64,000 nt of DNA from Streptomyces sp. NBC_00078 (GCF_026343335.1 NZ_JAPELX010000001.1:4030001-4094000), one strand, 5' to 3'; numbered from the stretch's first letter, positions 33,071-42,046 are shown. A program made the numbers and translations. The notes: generated by a model not told the origin, from the sequence alone.

Positions 33071-35956
33071 TCAAGCACCCTCCAGCCCGTCCGCCAGGAC
33101 CTCCGCGAGATGCCGCCCCCGCACCCCGCCCAGTTGCTCCAGCTGCGTCCGGCAGGAGAATCCGTCCGCCAGGACCACCGCCGCGTCGGGAGCTTCGCGC
33201 ACCGCCGGCAGCAGCTGGTCCTCCGCGCACGCTGCCGAGACCTCGTAATGGCCCTTCTCGAAGCCGAAGTTGCCCGCCAGACCGCAGCACCCTCCCGCCA
33301 ACTCCCCGATGAGGCCGGCCGCTTCACGCAGACGGTGGTCGGCGTCGTCGCCGAGGACCGCGTGCTGGTGGCAGTGGGTCTGGCCGGTGACCGGGCGGTC
33401 CAGCCGGGGCGGGGTCCAGTCGGGGGCCAGCCGCTCCAGGGCCTCCGCGAAGGTGAGGACGCTCGCGGCGAGACGGGCGGCGCGGGGGTCGTCGGAGAGG
33501 AGTTCCGGCAGGTCGGTGCGGAGGGCGGCGGCACAGCTCGGTTCCAGGACGACGAAGCGCGGCCCGCCGTCTCCCGGCGCACCGGGTACGAGGAGCGGGT
33601 CCAGCAGGTCGAGCGTGCGGCGCAACACCTCGCGGGCGCGGTCCAGTTGGCCCGTCGACAGATAGGTCAGTCCGCAGCAGACCCGCTCCCGGCGGGCCGT
33701 GCGGTGCCACCTGCGCGTCTTCGGAATCGGGAGCGGCGCCAGTCCGGCCGCCTCCAGGACCCGTACCGCCGCCTTCCCCACCTCCGGCGAGAGGTGCTCC
33801 GTGAAGGTGTCCGGCCACAGGAGGACGCGCGGGCCTGACGTCTTCTCCTCGTACTCCGGGCCCGTCTCCCGGATCATCCGCCGTACCCGCGCCCTGGCCC
33901 GACGCCCGTACCAGCGGCTGAACGTCTCCCCCGCCACCCGCGGGATCCGCCGCTCGGGCGCGATCCCGCCGAGCCGCTTGGCGAGCGCCGCCAACGGTCC
34001 GGCGGAAGCGAGGGAGTTGACCAGCCACGCCGTGCGCGTACGCTCCACCAGCCGCAGCCACCTCGGCAGCCATCCCATGCTGTAGTGCGCGGCCGGGCGG
34101 CGGCGGCCCTCGTAGTGGTGGTGCAGGAACTCCGCCTTGTAGGTGGCCATGTCGACCTCGACCGGGCAGTCCGAGCGGCATCCCTTGCAGGACAGGCACA
34201 GGTCGAGCGCGTCCCGCACCTCCGTCGACCGCCAGCCGTCGGTCACCAGCTCGCCCGCGAGCATCTCGTGCAGCAGCCGGGCACGCCCACGCGTGGAGTG
34301 TTCCTCCTCGCCGGTCGCCCGGAAGGACGGGCACATGACGGACGAGCCCGCGGCAGCCGTCGTACGGCACTTCGCGACTCCCACGCACCGCCGCACCGCG
34401 GCCGAGAAGTCGCCGCCGTCGGCCGGGTATCCGAAGGCCACGTCGACGGGCTTGCGCGGCAGGACGGAGAAGCGGAGGTTCGCGTCGAGCGGGGCCGGGC
34501 GGACCAGCATGCCCGGGTTGAGGAGGTCGTCCGGGTCCCAGACGCCCTTCACCCGCTCGAAGAGGCCCACCATCTCCGCGCCGTACATCCTCGGCAGCAG
34601 CTCGGCCCGCGCCTGCCCGTCCCCGTGCTCCCCGGACAGCGAGCCGCCGTGTGCGACGACGAGTTCGGCGAGTTCCTCCGAGAACCGCCGGAAACGGCCG
34701 ACCCCCGCCTCGCTCAACAGGTCGAAGTCGATGCGGACGTGAATGCAGCCGTCCCCGAAGTGCCCGTACGGAGTGCCGCGCAGTCCGTGCGCGGTGAGCA
34801 GTGCGCGGAAGTCCCGCAGATAGGCGCCGAGCCGCGCGGGCGGCACCGCGCAGTCCTCCCACCCCGGCCAGGCCTCGCGCCCGTCCGGCATCCGGGTCGC
34901 CGTACCGCTCGCGTCCTCCCGGATCCGCCACAGCGCCCGCTGCCCGCCCGGATCGGTGACCACGAGGGAGTCGACGACATCGGCGGCCCGCACGATCGCC
35001 TGCGCACGCGCGCGTGCGGCCCCCGCCGACTCGCCGCCCGTCTCCACGAACAGCCAGGCCGCGCCGCGCGGCAGCCCCGCCGCGGACGCGGGCGGCACCA
35101 GGTCCGCCGCCATCCCCTCCACGGTGAGCGGCCCGTACCGCAGCAGTCCGGCCGCGGCCTCGGCGGCGGCACTCTCGTCGGCGTACGCCAGCACGGCCAG
35201 CGCACGCGCGCGTGGCGCCTCGACGAGCCGTACGACCGCCTCGGTCAGCACGCCGAGTGTGCCCTCGGAACCGCAGAAGGAACGGGCGACGTCCGCGCCC
35301 TTCTCGGGCAGCAGCGCGTCCACCGCGTAGCCGGAGATACGGCGGGGCAGCTCCGGGAACCCGGTACGCAGCCGCGCCAACTCCCCCTCCACCAGCCCCC
35401 GCAGCCCCTCCGGAGCCCCGGCCCACCCCTGGCCGGGCCGCAGCCGCTGCCCGCGCGCGGTGACGACGTCCAGTTCCCGCACGCTGTCCGCGGTCGTCCC
35501 CCATGCCACCGAGTGCGAGCCGCACGAGTTGTTGCCGATCATCCCGCCGAGCGTGCACCGGCTGTGCGTGGAGGGGTCGGGCCCGAACCGCAGTCCGTGC
35601 GGGGCGGCGGCTTCCTGCAGCCGGTCGAGGACGAGCCCCGGCTGGACGACGGCGGTACGCGCCTGAGGGTCGATCGACACCAGGCGGTTCATGTGCCGGG
35701 TGAAGTCCAGCACGACGCCGGTGCCGGTGGCCTGCCCGGCGATGGACGTACCGCCCCCACGGGCGACGACGGGCACGCGGTGCTCCCGGCACACGGCCAG
35801 CACGGCTGCGACGTCATCGGCGTCCCGCGGTGCGACGACCCCTTGCGGGACCCGCCGGTAGTTGGACGCGTCCATGGTGACCAACGCCCGGGAAGTGACG
35901 TCGAACCGCACGCCACCCCGGACAACCTCGCGCAAACGTGCCTCGAGATCTGTCAT
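33071..35956 (-). CDS. FAD-linked oxidase / Fe-S protein fusion (D-lactate/glycolate dehydrogenase-like)
   Basis: 961 residues. The N-terminal half (about 1-460) is a FAD_binding_4 oxidase: PVVARGGGTSIAGQATGTGV, GPDPSTHSRCTLGGMIGNNS, and the C-terminal cap segment YGHFGDGCIHVRIDFDL. The C-terminal half (about 530-961) is a ferredoxin/CCG oxidoreductase: CVGVAKCRTTAAAGSSVMCP, CLSCKGCRSDCPVEVD ([4Fe-4S] ligands), and two CCG motifs (RVCCGLTYLSTGQL, GGCCGLAGNFGFEKGHYE). This fuses GlcD-like and GlcF-like functions in one chain, as in FAD-dependent D-lactate dehydrogenases that feed electrons to the quinone pool. Start ATG 35956; a second ATG four codons upstream is less likely. Confidence 0.92.
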   Translation of the reverse strand: MTDLEARLREVVRGGVRFDVTSRALVTMDASNYRRVPQGVVAPRDADDVAAVLAVCREHRVPVVARGGGTSIAGQATGTGVVLDFTRHMNRLVSIDPQARTAVVQPGLVLDRLQEAAAPHGLRFGPDPSTHSRCTLGGMIGNNSCGSHSVAWGTTADSVRELDVVTARGQRLRPGQGWAGAPEGLRGLVEGELARLRTGFPELPRRISGYAVDALLPEKGADVARSFCGSEGTLGVLTEAVVRLVEAPRARALAVLAYADESAAAEAAAGLLRYGPLTVEGMAADLVPPASAAGLPRGAAWLFVETGGESAGAARARAQAIVRAADVVDSLVVTDPGGQRALWRIREDASGTATRMPDGREAWPGWEDCAVPPARLGAYLRDFRALLTAHGLRGTPYGHFGDGCIHVRIDFDLLSEAGVGRFRRFSEELAELVVAHGGSLSGEHGDGQARAELLPRMYGAEMVGLFERVKGVWDPDDLLNPGMLVRPAPLDANLRFSVLPRKPVDVAFGYPADGGDFSAAVRRCVGVAKCRTTAAAGSSVMCPSFRATGEEEHSTRGRARLLHEMLAGELVTDGWRSTEVRDALDLCLSCKGCRSDCPVEVDMATYKAEFLHHHYEGRRRPAAHYSMGWLPRWLRLVERTRTAWLVNSLASAGPLAALAKRLGGIAPERRIPRVAGETFSRWYGRRARARVRRMIRETGPEYEEKTSGPRVLLWPDTFTEHLSPEVGKAAVRVLEAAGLAPLPIPKTRRWHRTARRERVCCGLTYLSTGQLDRAREVLRRTLDLLDPLLVPGAPGDGGPRFVVLEPSCAAALRTDLPELLSDDPRAARLAASVLTFAEALERLAPDWTPPRLDRPVTGQTHCHQHAVLGDDADHRLREAAGLIGELAGGCCGLAGNFGFEKGHYEVSAACAEDQLLPAVREAPDAAVVLADGFSCRTQLEQLGGVRGRHLAEVLADGLEGA

Positions 35957-35970
35957 GGGTCCAGCCAACC

Positions 35971-36000
35971 AGCCCGTCCGGCGTTTGAGGACGAGGCCGT
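35971..36000 (+). repeat. Dispersed repeat AGCCCGTCCGGCGTTTGAGG
   Basis: AGCCCGTCCGGCGTTTGAGG + ACGAGGCCG matches, with one change, the copy at 62481-62510. This is a frequent Streptomyces intergenic motif. Here it lies between the oxidoreductase start and serC. Confidence 0.6.
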
Positions 36001-36169
36001 GCAGGCAGGTGGTCGCAGACCGGTCGCGTCGACGGCCCGTCCAGCCGCCACAGCGGCGCCGAGACGCCCGGCCCGAAGAACGCAGCCCTCAGGGACGGCC
36101 ACCGAGACACGCGTCTCACCCGACGGACGAGGTTTCACGCAGGTTTCCCCCACCGGCTAACCTCACTGC

Positions 36170-37288
36170 GTGGCTGAGATCCAGATTCCCGCTGACATCA
36201 AGCCCGCCGACGGACGTTTCGGCGCGGGCCCCTCCAAGGTGCGGACGGAAGCGCTGGACGCGCTGGCCGCAACCGGTACGTCCCTCCTCGGCACCTCCCA
36301 CCGCCAGGCCCCGGTGAAGAACCTGGTCGGCAAGGTGCGCGAGGGCATCTCCGAACTGTTCTCCCTGCCCGAGGGCTACGAGGTGATCCTCGGCAACGGC
36401 GGCTCCACGGCGTTCTGGGACATCGCGACGCACGGGCTGATCGAGAACAAGTCGCAGCACCTGAACTTCGGCGAGTTCAGCTCGAAGTTCGCGAAGGCCG
36501 CCAAGCTGGCGCCGTGGCTGGCCGAGCCGACCGTCATCGCCTCCGACCCCGGCACGCACCCGGAGCCGGCGGCCGAGGCGGGCGTCGACGTCTACGCGTT
36601 CACGCACAACGAGACCTCGACCGGTGTCGCCATGCCGATCAAGCGCGTGGCCGGCGCGGACTCCGGGTCCCTGGTCCTGGTCGACGCCACCTCCGGCGCG
36701 GGCGGCCTGCCGGTCGACATCACCGAGACCGACGTCTACTACTTCGCCCCGCAGAAGTCGTTCGCCTCCGACGGCGGCCTGTGGATCGGCGTCTTCTCCC
36801 CGGCTGCGATCGAGCGCGCGGAGCGCGTCCACGCGTCCGGCCGCCACGTCCCCGAGTTCTTCTCGCTGCCGACGGCGATCGACAACTCCCGCAAGAACCA
36901 GACGTACAACACCCCGGCCCTCGCCACCCTGTTCCTCCTCAACGAGCAGCTGGAGTGGATCAACGGCCAGGGCGGCCTGGACTGGTCGACGGCCCGTACG
37001 AAGGACTCGTCGACGCGTCTGTACACGTGGGCGGAGGAGACGAAGTACGCGACCCCGTTCGTCTCGGACGCCACGAAGCGCTCGCAGGTCATCGGCACGA
37101 TCGACTTCGCCGACGAGATCGACGCGGCGGCCGTCGCCAAGGTCCTGCGCGCCAACGGCATCGTCGACACCGAGCCCTACCGCAAGCTCGGCCGCAACCA
37201 GCTCCGCGTGGCGATGTTCCCGGCGATCGCCCCGGCGGACGTCGAGGCGCTGACGAAGTGCGTCGACTACGTGATCGAGAAGCTGTAG
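36170..37288 (+). CDS. serC: Phosphoserine aminotransferase
   Basis: PLP enzyme converting 3-phosphohydroxypyruvate and glutamate to 3-phosphoserine and 2-oxoglutarate in serine synthesis. 372 residues, the actinobacterial SerC type. Signature RFGAGPSKVRTEALDAL at the N-terminus; HRQAPVKNLVGKVREGI; GNGGSTAFWDIATHGLI; Schiff-base Lys in YYFAPQKSFASDGGLWIG; and a C-terminal YRKLGRNQLRVAMFPAI. GTG 36170 is preceded by TAACCT seven bases upstream, so the message is probably leaderless. A strong inverted repeat follows 22 bp after the stop. Confidence 0.96.
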   Translation: MAEIQIPADIKPADGRFGAGPSKVRTEALDALAATGTSLLGTSHRQAPVKNLVGKVREGISELFSLPEGYEVILGNGGSTAFWDIATHGLIENKSQHLNFGEFSSKFAKAAKLAPWLAEPTVIASDPGTHPEPAAEAGVDVYAFTHNETSTGVAMPIKRVAGADSGSLVLVDATSGAGGLPVDITETDVYYFAPQKSFASDGGLWIGVFSPAAIERAERVHASGRHVPEFFSLPTAIDNSRKNQTYNTPALATLFLLNEQLEWINGQGGLDWSTARTKDSSTRLYTWAEETKYATPFVSDATKRSQVIGTIDFADEIDAAAVAKVLRANGIVDTEPYRKLGRNQLRVAMFPAIAPADVEALTKCVDYVIEKL

Positions 37289-37310
37289 CCGTCTGTTTCG
37301 AGGGTTACGA

Positions 37311-37355
37311 CGCCGAAGGGCGCCCGGCAGATGATCTGCGGGGCGCCCTTCGGCG
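37311..37355 (+). terminator. serC terminator
   Basis: CGCCGAAGGGCGCCC (37311-37325) pairs perfectly with GGGCGCCCTTCGGCG (37341-37355), 15-bp stem, 15-nt loop, 22 bp after the serC stop. Confidence 0.85.
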
Positions 37356-37367
37356 TGTGTGCGATGC

Positions 37368-37460
37368 CTACACGATCTGCTGGAGAAAGGCCTGCCGGCT
37401 CTCGCGGGAGAGGACGAGGAGAGGGCCGTCCTGCTGCTTGCTGTCGCGGACGGCTCGTCC
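37368..37460 (-). pseudogene. DUF397 domain remnant
   Basis: Minus-strand reading of the last 30 codons gives AVRDSKQQDGPLL then VLSRESRQAFLQQIV and a stop. This is the conserved C-terminal half of DUF397 (VRDSK-x2-GP-L-F-x-AF). The N-terminal (K/R)SSYSG..C half is missing or scrambled. It probably marks a lost HTH/DUF397 pair and lies just downstream of the serC terminator. Confidence 0.6.
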
Positions 37461-37507
37461 GCCGGCGCAACTCCTTGCCGTGGCAAGGCCGTCCTCGGCG
37501 AAACGCA

Positions 37508-37538
37508 GCCGCCGGCCGAGGCATCCTCGGCCGGCGGC
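37508..37538 (-). terminator. Perfect 14-bp hairpin after the lectin gene
   Basis: GCCGCCGGCCGAGG (37508-37521), CAT loop, CCTCGGCCGGCGGC (37525-37538). It lies 32 bp past the stop of the minus-strand secreted lectin protein. Confidence 0.8.
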
Positions 37539-37569
37539 CACGGGCGGCGGCAGCCCTGGCCGCGTGCGC

Positions 37570-39453
37570 CTACTTGAGCGGCGTACCACCCGACCTGCCG
37601 TACGCGATCGTCTTGTTGATCAGGTTTCCGCCGTCGGACTCGACCCCGGTCTGCTCCTGCTGCCCCGCACCGAACAGGAGGCCGGCGATATGCGCGTTCG
37701 CCACCTGGTCCATGTGCCCGAAGAACCAGTCGACCTTGTCGTCCTTGTAATGGTTGAGGGTGTTGTTCTGCGCCATGTTGCCCAGGGGGATCTGCCACAG
37801 GACCACCGGCTTGCCCACCGACTCGGCCATCGTCTTGTAGAACTTCAGCGCGTCAGCGGCCTTCCGGTCGTTCCAGTAGGTGTCACGGCCGCCGTGCTCC
37901 GGCAGCGCGTACCAGCCCGCGTCGCGGTCCGACACGTCGGAGACCAGGAAGTCGGCGTTCTTCGCCCCGAGGTCCGAGTAGTCGTTGACGCATTTCTGGG
38001 TGCTGTTCTGCCAGTCCCAGCAGGTCAGGTGAAAGCCCGCGCCCGTGTTCGGCGCGTACTTGTGTGCCATCGCCATCAGGCAGCGGGACAGGCCGGCGGC
38101 GCTGTTCTCCTGCGATCCGCAGTCCGTCGGATTCGCGGCCGTGACCTGTGCGGCGACCTTGTGCGCGTTGCCGAGCGACCGGACGTAGCCCCAGAAGTCG
38201 GGCTCGATGTCGATCATGTCGTGCGAGTTGCCGATCTTCTGGAGGAAGAAGCGGTAGTCGTTCATGTAGCGGGTGAGCAGGTCGGTCCTGTTGATGGCCT
38301 TGACCTCGCCCGGACCGTCGCCCTCGCCCGCGAGATCACCGAGGTCGCGCAGCGAGTACCAGGTCCAGAAGTTCTTCTGCGGGCGCGGCTTGCCCTGGTA
38401 CGTCGCCTTGGCCACCTTGGCGTCGCCGTAGGTCACGTAGAAGCCGGGCGCGGTGGTGTCACCGGTCCAGCAGCCCCACCAGCTCGACCACTCGGCCTTG
38501 CAGCGCGATGCCGAGTAGTAGTCCGAGGAGGGCGCGGGCTTGCTGTGCACATAGGCGTAGCGCACGTCGAACGGCGCCGCGGCCGCCGAGGCGTCGGACA
38601 TCGAGCCACCGATGAGCACCTTGTCACTGCCCATGAAACCTGTCGCCGAGCTGCCGGCACCGGCACCGCCACCGGCGGCCGGAGACGACGCAGGGGCCGA
38701 CGGCGAGTGGGGAGCGCGCGGAGCTTGGCTTGCCGGAACGCTGCCGCCCGGCTTGGTGGGCGTGGGGGTGCTGCCGGAGCCGCTTCCGGTGCCGCCGATG
38801 CTGCCGGCCGGGACGAGCTTCCACTGCTGGTTGGCGCCGCCCTTGTCGTGCTGCTGGGCGACGCGGCCCCCGTCGGCCTTTGAGCCGTTCTTGACCTCGA
38901 CGGCCATGCCACTGAAGCGATTGATCAGACGCACATAGTCGTCCGACGACTTCTTCAGGTGGAACTGCTGGTTGGCGCCGTTCCGGTCGGCCCACTGCAC
39001 CAGGCCCGAGCCGGCGGTCTTGGACCAGCCGAAGTCGTCCAGCACCTTGCCGGAGTTCCGGTTCTGCAGCCGGTAGTTCCCGTCACCCGAGTCGATGAAC
39101 CGCCACTGCTGGTTGGTCCCGCCGTGACGGCCCCACTGCACCACCGCCGCACCGTCGTACGTGGCGTAGGAGAGGCCGTCCAGCGCCTCGCCGCTGTTGC
39201 GGTTGACCAGCACGTACCAGGCCTTCGTGTCCACGACGGCCGCCGAGGCCGTGTTGACCACGGCCACCGAGCCGCCCACGACGGCCAGGACGACGGCCGC
39301 CCAGAAACTGCGGCGCTGGTACAGCCGACGGCCACGGTGCCCCTGGCGTCGCCCCGAACCGGCTGAGCGGAGCGACAGTCGACCACGGCGACGACGGCGG
39401 GCGCGACCACCGGCGGGCGGCGCCTCCGACGACGTGGAGGGGGGAGGGAACAT
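37570..39453 (-). CDS. Secreted ricin-type lectin protein with unassigned hydrolase-like domain
   Basis: 627 residues. A long Arg-rich N-terminus is followed by a hydrophobic core (SFWAAVVLAVVGGSVAVVNT) and a signal-peptidase site near ASA-AVV (about 70). Residues 75-215 are three ricin B (beta-trefoil) repeats, each with a QxW-type ending (NQQWRFIDSG, NQQFHLKKS, NQQWKLVPAG). A Gly/Ser/Pro-rich linker (215-280) leads to a domain of about 340 residues that I cannot assign. Its acidic DMIDIEPDFWGYVRS, its HLTCWDWQN and its VVLWQIPLGNM strand resemble a TIM-barrel glycosidase. It probably binds and acts on plant or microbial glycans. The neighbouring cellulase makes a polysaccharide role plausible. 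Confidence 0.82.
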   Translation of the reverse strand: MFPPPSTSSEAPPAGGRARRRRRGRLSLRSAGSGRRQGHRGRRLYQRRSFWAAVVLAVVGGSVAVVNTASAAVVDTKAWYVLVNRNSGEALDGLSYATYDGAAVVQWGRHGGTNQQWRFIDSGDGNYRLQNRNSGKVLDDFGWSKTAGSGLVQWADRNGANQQFHLKKSSDDYVRLINRFSGMAVEVKNGSKADGGRVAQQHDKGGANQQWKLVPAGSIGGTGSGSGSTPTPTKPGGSVPASQAPRAPHSPSAPASSPAAGGGAGAGSSATGFMGSDKVLIGGSMSDASAAAAPFDVRYAYVHSKPAPSSDYYSASRCKAEWSSWWGCWTGDTTAPGFYVTYGDAKVAKATYQGKPRPQKNFWTWYSLRDLGDLAGEGDGPGEVKAINRTDLLTRYMNDYRFFLQKIGNSHDMIDIEPDFWGYVRSLGNAHKVAAQVTAANPTDCGSQENSAAGLSRCLMAMAHKYAPNTGAGFHLTCWDWQNSTQKCVNDYSDLGAKNADFLVSDVSDRDAGWYALPEHGGRDTYWNDRKAADALKFYKTMAESVGKPVVLWQIPLGNMAQNNTLNHYKDDKVDWFFGHMDQVANAHIAGLLFGAGQQEQTGVESDGGNLINKTIAYGRSGGTPLK

Positions 39454-39761
39454 GTAGGTGCTCTCTTTCAGCCATTTCCTCTGACCGGACCACCTGGCCC
39501 GAGTAACACCCAGTTGTCACAGCCCCCGAAAAGGTTGCCCCGTCCCGCAGAGGTTTTTTCGTCCACCCGCGACGCCGGGCTACTCACCGAACCGCGCCCG
39601 GCCGGAACTGCCGTGCCCGTCGGCCCGGTGCGCCCCCGGAACCGGGCGCGCGCCGGCCACGTGATCGAAAGCGGTGGCTCCCTGGTCAAACCTGTTGGTT
39701 CCGCAGCTTGTTGCAAGGTCGTGTCGGTGACGGGGGTCGCTTCGGTGGGTACGGTCGCGGC
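39454..39761. other. Divergent intergenic region (308 bp)
   Basis: Between the minus-strand lectin gene and the plus-strand small membrane protein. It includes a T-run (GTTTTTTCG near 39550) and A/T-richer promoter-like patches, but I see no gene, palindrome of note or CebR box. Confidence 0.5.
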
Positions 39762-40244
39762 ATGAACAGACCGATACCGGGCACCGTGCAGGTCGCGGTG
39801 CGCCACATCCTCAGCGACAGGACGACCGGCGTCTTCACCCGGACCCGCCGGATCACCTGGCGGGACAGCCGCTACCAGGTGCGCCGGCCGACGTCCGGCA
39901 AGCACACCGTGGAGCTGACCTGCCCGGAGTGCGACGCCTCCCTGCTGGCCGAGGTCCGCGACGAGGCCCGTACCCGCAGGACCGCAACCGTCCTGCTGGT
40001 CCTGGCCGCCCTGAGCGGGATCGTCTTCTTCCTGGCGTTCGGTTACGCCATCCACGAGGGCGGCAAGACGCTGCCCGAGGGCCAGTCGCTGCCGGTCCTG
40101 TTCCCCGTCAGCGTCGTCTCGATCTTCGTCACGTTCGTCGCCGCGCCCGTGCTCCTCCTCCGGAGCCGCCGCTACAACGGCGTCAGCATGCTCGACGCCC
40201 CCAAACCACGCCGGATCCACGGCATCATGCCGGTCCGCGGCTGA
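39762..40244 (+). CDS. Small membrane protein with CxxC motif
   Basis: 160 residues. The N-terminal cytoplasmic part has the pair CPEC (about 67-70), perhaps half a zinc ribbon, inside KHTVELTCPECDASLLAEVR. It is followed by two membrane helices (about 86-104, TATVLLVLAALSGIVFFLAF, and 121-142, LFPVSVVSIFVTFVAAPVLLL) and an Arg-rich tail. Function unknown; no family recognised. The stop codon TGA lies in the first unit of a 19-bp tandem repeat array. ATG 39762 is chosen; an upstream in-frame TTG looks non-coding. Confidence 0.72.
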   Translation: MNRPIPGTVQVAVRHILSDRTTGVFTRTRRITWRDSRYQVRRPTSGKHTVELTCPECDASLLAEVRDEARTRRTATVLLVLAALSGIVFFLAFGYAIHEGGKTLPEGQSLPVLFPVSVVSIFVTFVAAPVLLLRSRRYNGVSMLDAPKPRRIHGIMPVRG

Positions 40245-40335
40245 GCGTCGGACACGCGGCTGAGCGTCTGGCAGGCGGCTGAGCGTCTGGCAGGCGCCTG
40301 ACCATCTGATACGAGCCTGAGCATCCGATACGTCG
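40241..40335. repeat. Five tandem 19-bp repeats
   Basis: Units start at 40241, 40260, 40279, 40298 and 40317. They are CTGAGCGTCGGACACGCGG, CTGAGCGTCTGGCAGGCGG, CTGAGCGTCTGGCAGGCGC, CTGACCATCTGATACGAGC and CTGAGCATCCGATACGTCG. They have no spacers, so this is not a CRISPR array. The first unit contains the stop codon of the preceding gene and each unit repeats a CTGA. Confidence 0.9.
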
Positions 40336-40370
40336 ACGAGGGCGCCCGGCGAGCACCGGGCGCCCGCTGC

Positions 40371-41882
40371 TCACGCCGCCGTGCACGTCAGGGTCGGCAC
40401 ACCTCCGCCCCCGGGCGCGCCCCCGAACCCGAAGCTCGCCGAACCCCCCACCGGCACACTCCCGTTGTGAGCGGCGTTCACCGCGGTGACGGTCGAACCG
40501 CTCTGTGTGTACGAGGCGTTCCACATGCTGGTCACCTGCTGGGATCCCCTCCAGGTCCAGGTCACCTTCCAGGAACCGATCGCGCCGCTCCCGGTGTTGG
40601 TCACCTTCACCTCGGCGTTGAATCCGCTCCCCCAGTCGCTGCTGACGGAGTACGCGGCACTGCAGGCGGCCGTGCTCCCACCGCCTCCGCCGCCGCCCCC
40701 GTCTCCCGTTCCGCCACTGGGAAAGAGCGGAGCCTTGATGCCCGCGAGGTATCCGTCCTTCACCGTGTCCACGGTCTGCCAGTCGTCCTTCAGGATCCCG
40801 CCCGTGTCACCGGAGTTGGGGTTCCAGGACCAGAAGGTCCACTGGAAGGAGTCGGCGCCGTACGTCGACGTCGGCCGCAGGTAACTCGCCAGCGCCGTAA
40901 GCCACTTCTGGTCCGTCGTAGAGGCGAGCGTCGTACCGAACTCGCCCACCCACACGGGCGCGATGTTCTGCTTGAAGATGTAGCCCCAGTACTTGTCCCA
41001 GACGCCCGGCATGTTGCCCGGGAACGCCGGATCGCTGAACCAGGGCTGCTGGGCGACGCTGGTCGCGTAGTCGTGGGCGGAGTACACGACCCGGTTCGGG
41101 AGATCCAGTTGCACCGGATACCGGGCCACCCCCATCAGGTTGCCGCCCCACCACCCCGACACCCCGTCGTACGTCTGCACACCCTCGACGAAGATCAGCA
41201 GGTCGGGGTTGGCGGAGAGCACCGCGTTGCCGGCGCGCTGGGCCGCGAGCCGCCAGTCGGTCGCCGTGTCCCCGCAGCCCCAACAGGCAGGATCGTGGGG
41301 CTCGTTGTGCAGGTCGATGCCGATGACCGTGTCCTGGCCCCGGTAACGGGCCGCCAGTGCCTTGAGGTTGGTGATCCACGTCGACTCGGGGACGGCGGCG
41401 GTGTACCAGAGCGCCGACTGGCCGCCCGAGTCGGGACGGTGCCGGTCGAGGATGACCTTGAGGCCGTCCTTGCCCGCGTACGCCACGAGCTTGTCCATGA
41501 CCTGCAGGGAGTTCAGCCCCTGCAGGTCCGCGTTCTTGCCGCTGCTGAAGTCGATGCTGTTGGGGACGGCCGTGGACTTGAAGATGTCGTCGCTGTAGGG
41601 GAGCCGGATCGTGTTGTAGCCCAGCGACCTCATCTGGTCGATCATGCTCTTGTAGTCGCGGGACCACAGGCCGTGGACGACGTGGTTGGCGGTCTCGAAC
41701 CCGAACCAGTTGATCCCGGCGATCCGGACCGGCTGCCCGGCGGCGTCGAGGATCTGACGGCCGCTCGTGTGCCAGTAACCGGCGCCCGGGGTCTCGGCCG
41801 CGTGGCTCGTCTGCGCACCGGCCAGCGGTAACAGGAGCACCGCGGCAACGGCGCACAGCGCTCTTCGCAGGCTGCGGAACAT
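40371..41882 (-). CDS. Secreted GH5 endoglucanase with C-terminal CBM2
   Basis: 503 residues. Signal peptide ends near SHA-AE (residue 29). The GH5 catalytic domain (about 35-385) has the general acid/base Glu in IGIDLHNEPHDPACWG, the nucleophile Glu in PVWVGEFGTTLAS, and conserved RHRPDSGGQSALWYT and WTFWSWNPNSGDTGGIL. A poly-Gly linker (about 388-400) and a CBM2 cellulose-binding module with its two terminal Cys (STAACSAAYSV ... TLTCTAA) follow. It cleaves beta-1,4-glucans outside the cell. The start at 41882 follows an AGGAAG ribosome site. A perfect CebR operator lies 48 bp upstream, so cello-oligosaccharides should induce it. Confidence 0.95.
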   Translation of the reverse strand: MFRSLRRALCAVAAVLLLPLAGAQTSHAAETPGAGYWHTSGRQILDAAGQPVRIAGINWFGFETANHVVHGLWSRDYKSMIDQMRSLGYNTIRLPYSDDIFKSTAVPNSIDFSSGKNADLQGLNSLQVMDKLVAYAGKDGLKVILDRHRPDSGGQSALWYTAAVPESTWITNLKALAARYRGQDTVIGIDLHNEPHDPACWGCGDTATDWRLAAQRAGNAVLSANPDLLIFVEGVQTYDGVSGWWGGNLMGVARYPVQLDLPNRVVYSAHDYATSVAQQPWFSDPAFPGNMPGVWDKYWGYIFKQNIAPVWVGEFGTTLASTTDQKWLTALASYLRPTSTYGADSFQWTFWSWNPNSGDTGGILKDDWQTVDTVKDGYLAGIKAPLFPSGGTGDGGGGGGGGSTAACSAAYSVSSDWGSGFNAEVKVTNTGSGAIGSWKVTWTWRGSQQVTSMWNASYTQSGSTVTAVNAAHNGSVPVGGSASFGFGGAPGGGGVPTLTCTAA

Positions 41883-41929
41883 GTCGCTGCTTCCTCTCGG
41901 GAGATCGGGAGGCGCGGGCCCGGAACAGG

Positions 41930-41943
41930 TGGGAGCGCTCCCA
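41930..41943. promoter_or_regulatory. CebR operator TGGGAGCGCTCCCA
   Basis: This is the perfect 14-bp palindrome recognised by the LacI-family cellulose-utilisation repressor CebR, immediately upstream of the cellulase gene. Confidence 0.92.
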
Positions 41944-42046
41944 CAACCCGGCACCCCCCATGGAAGCCGCGCCACATGGACACGTCAAGACAAAAGGCGA
42001 TGGACGTCGAGGCTGAGCTTCCGGACCGTGCGCCAGCCACAGGGCC

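Noticed and set aside
40241..40335. CRISPR-like array
   Set aside because: The 19-bp units are directly adjacent and have no unique spacers; no cas genes are in the window.
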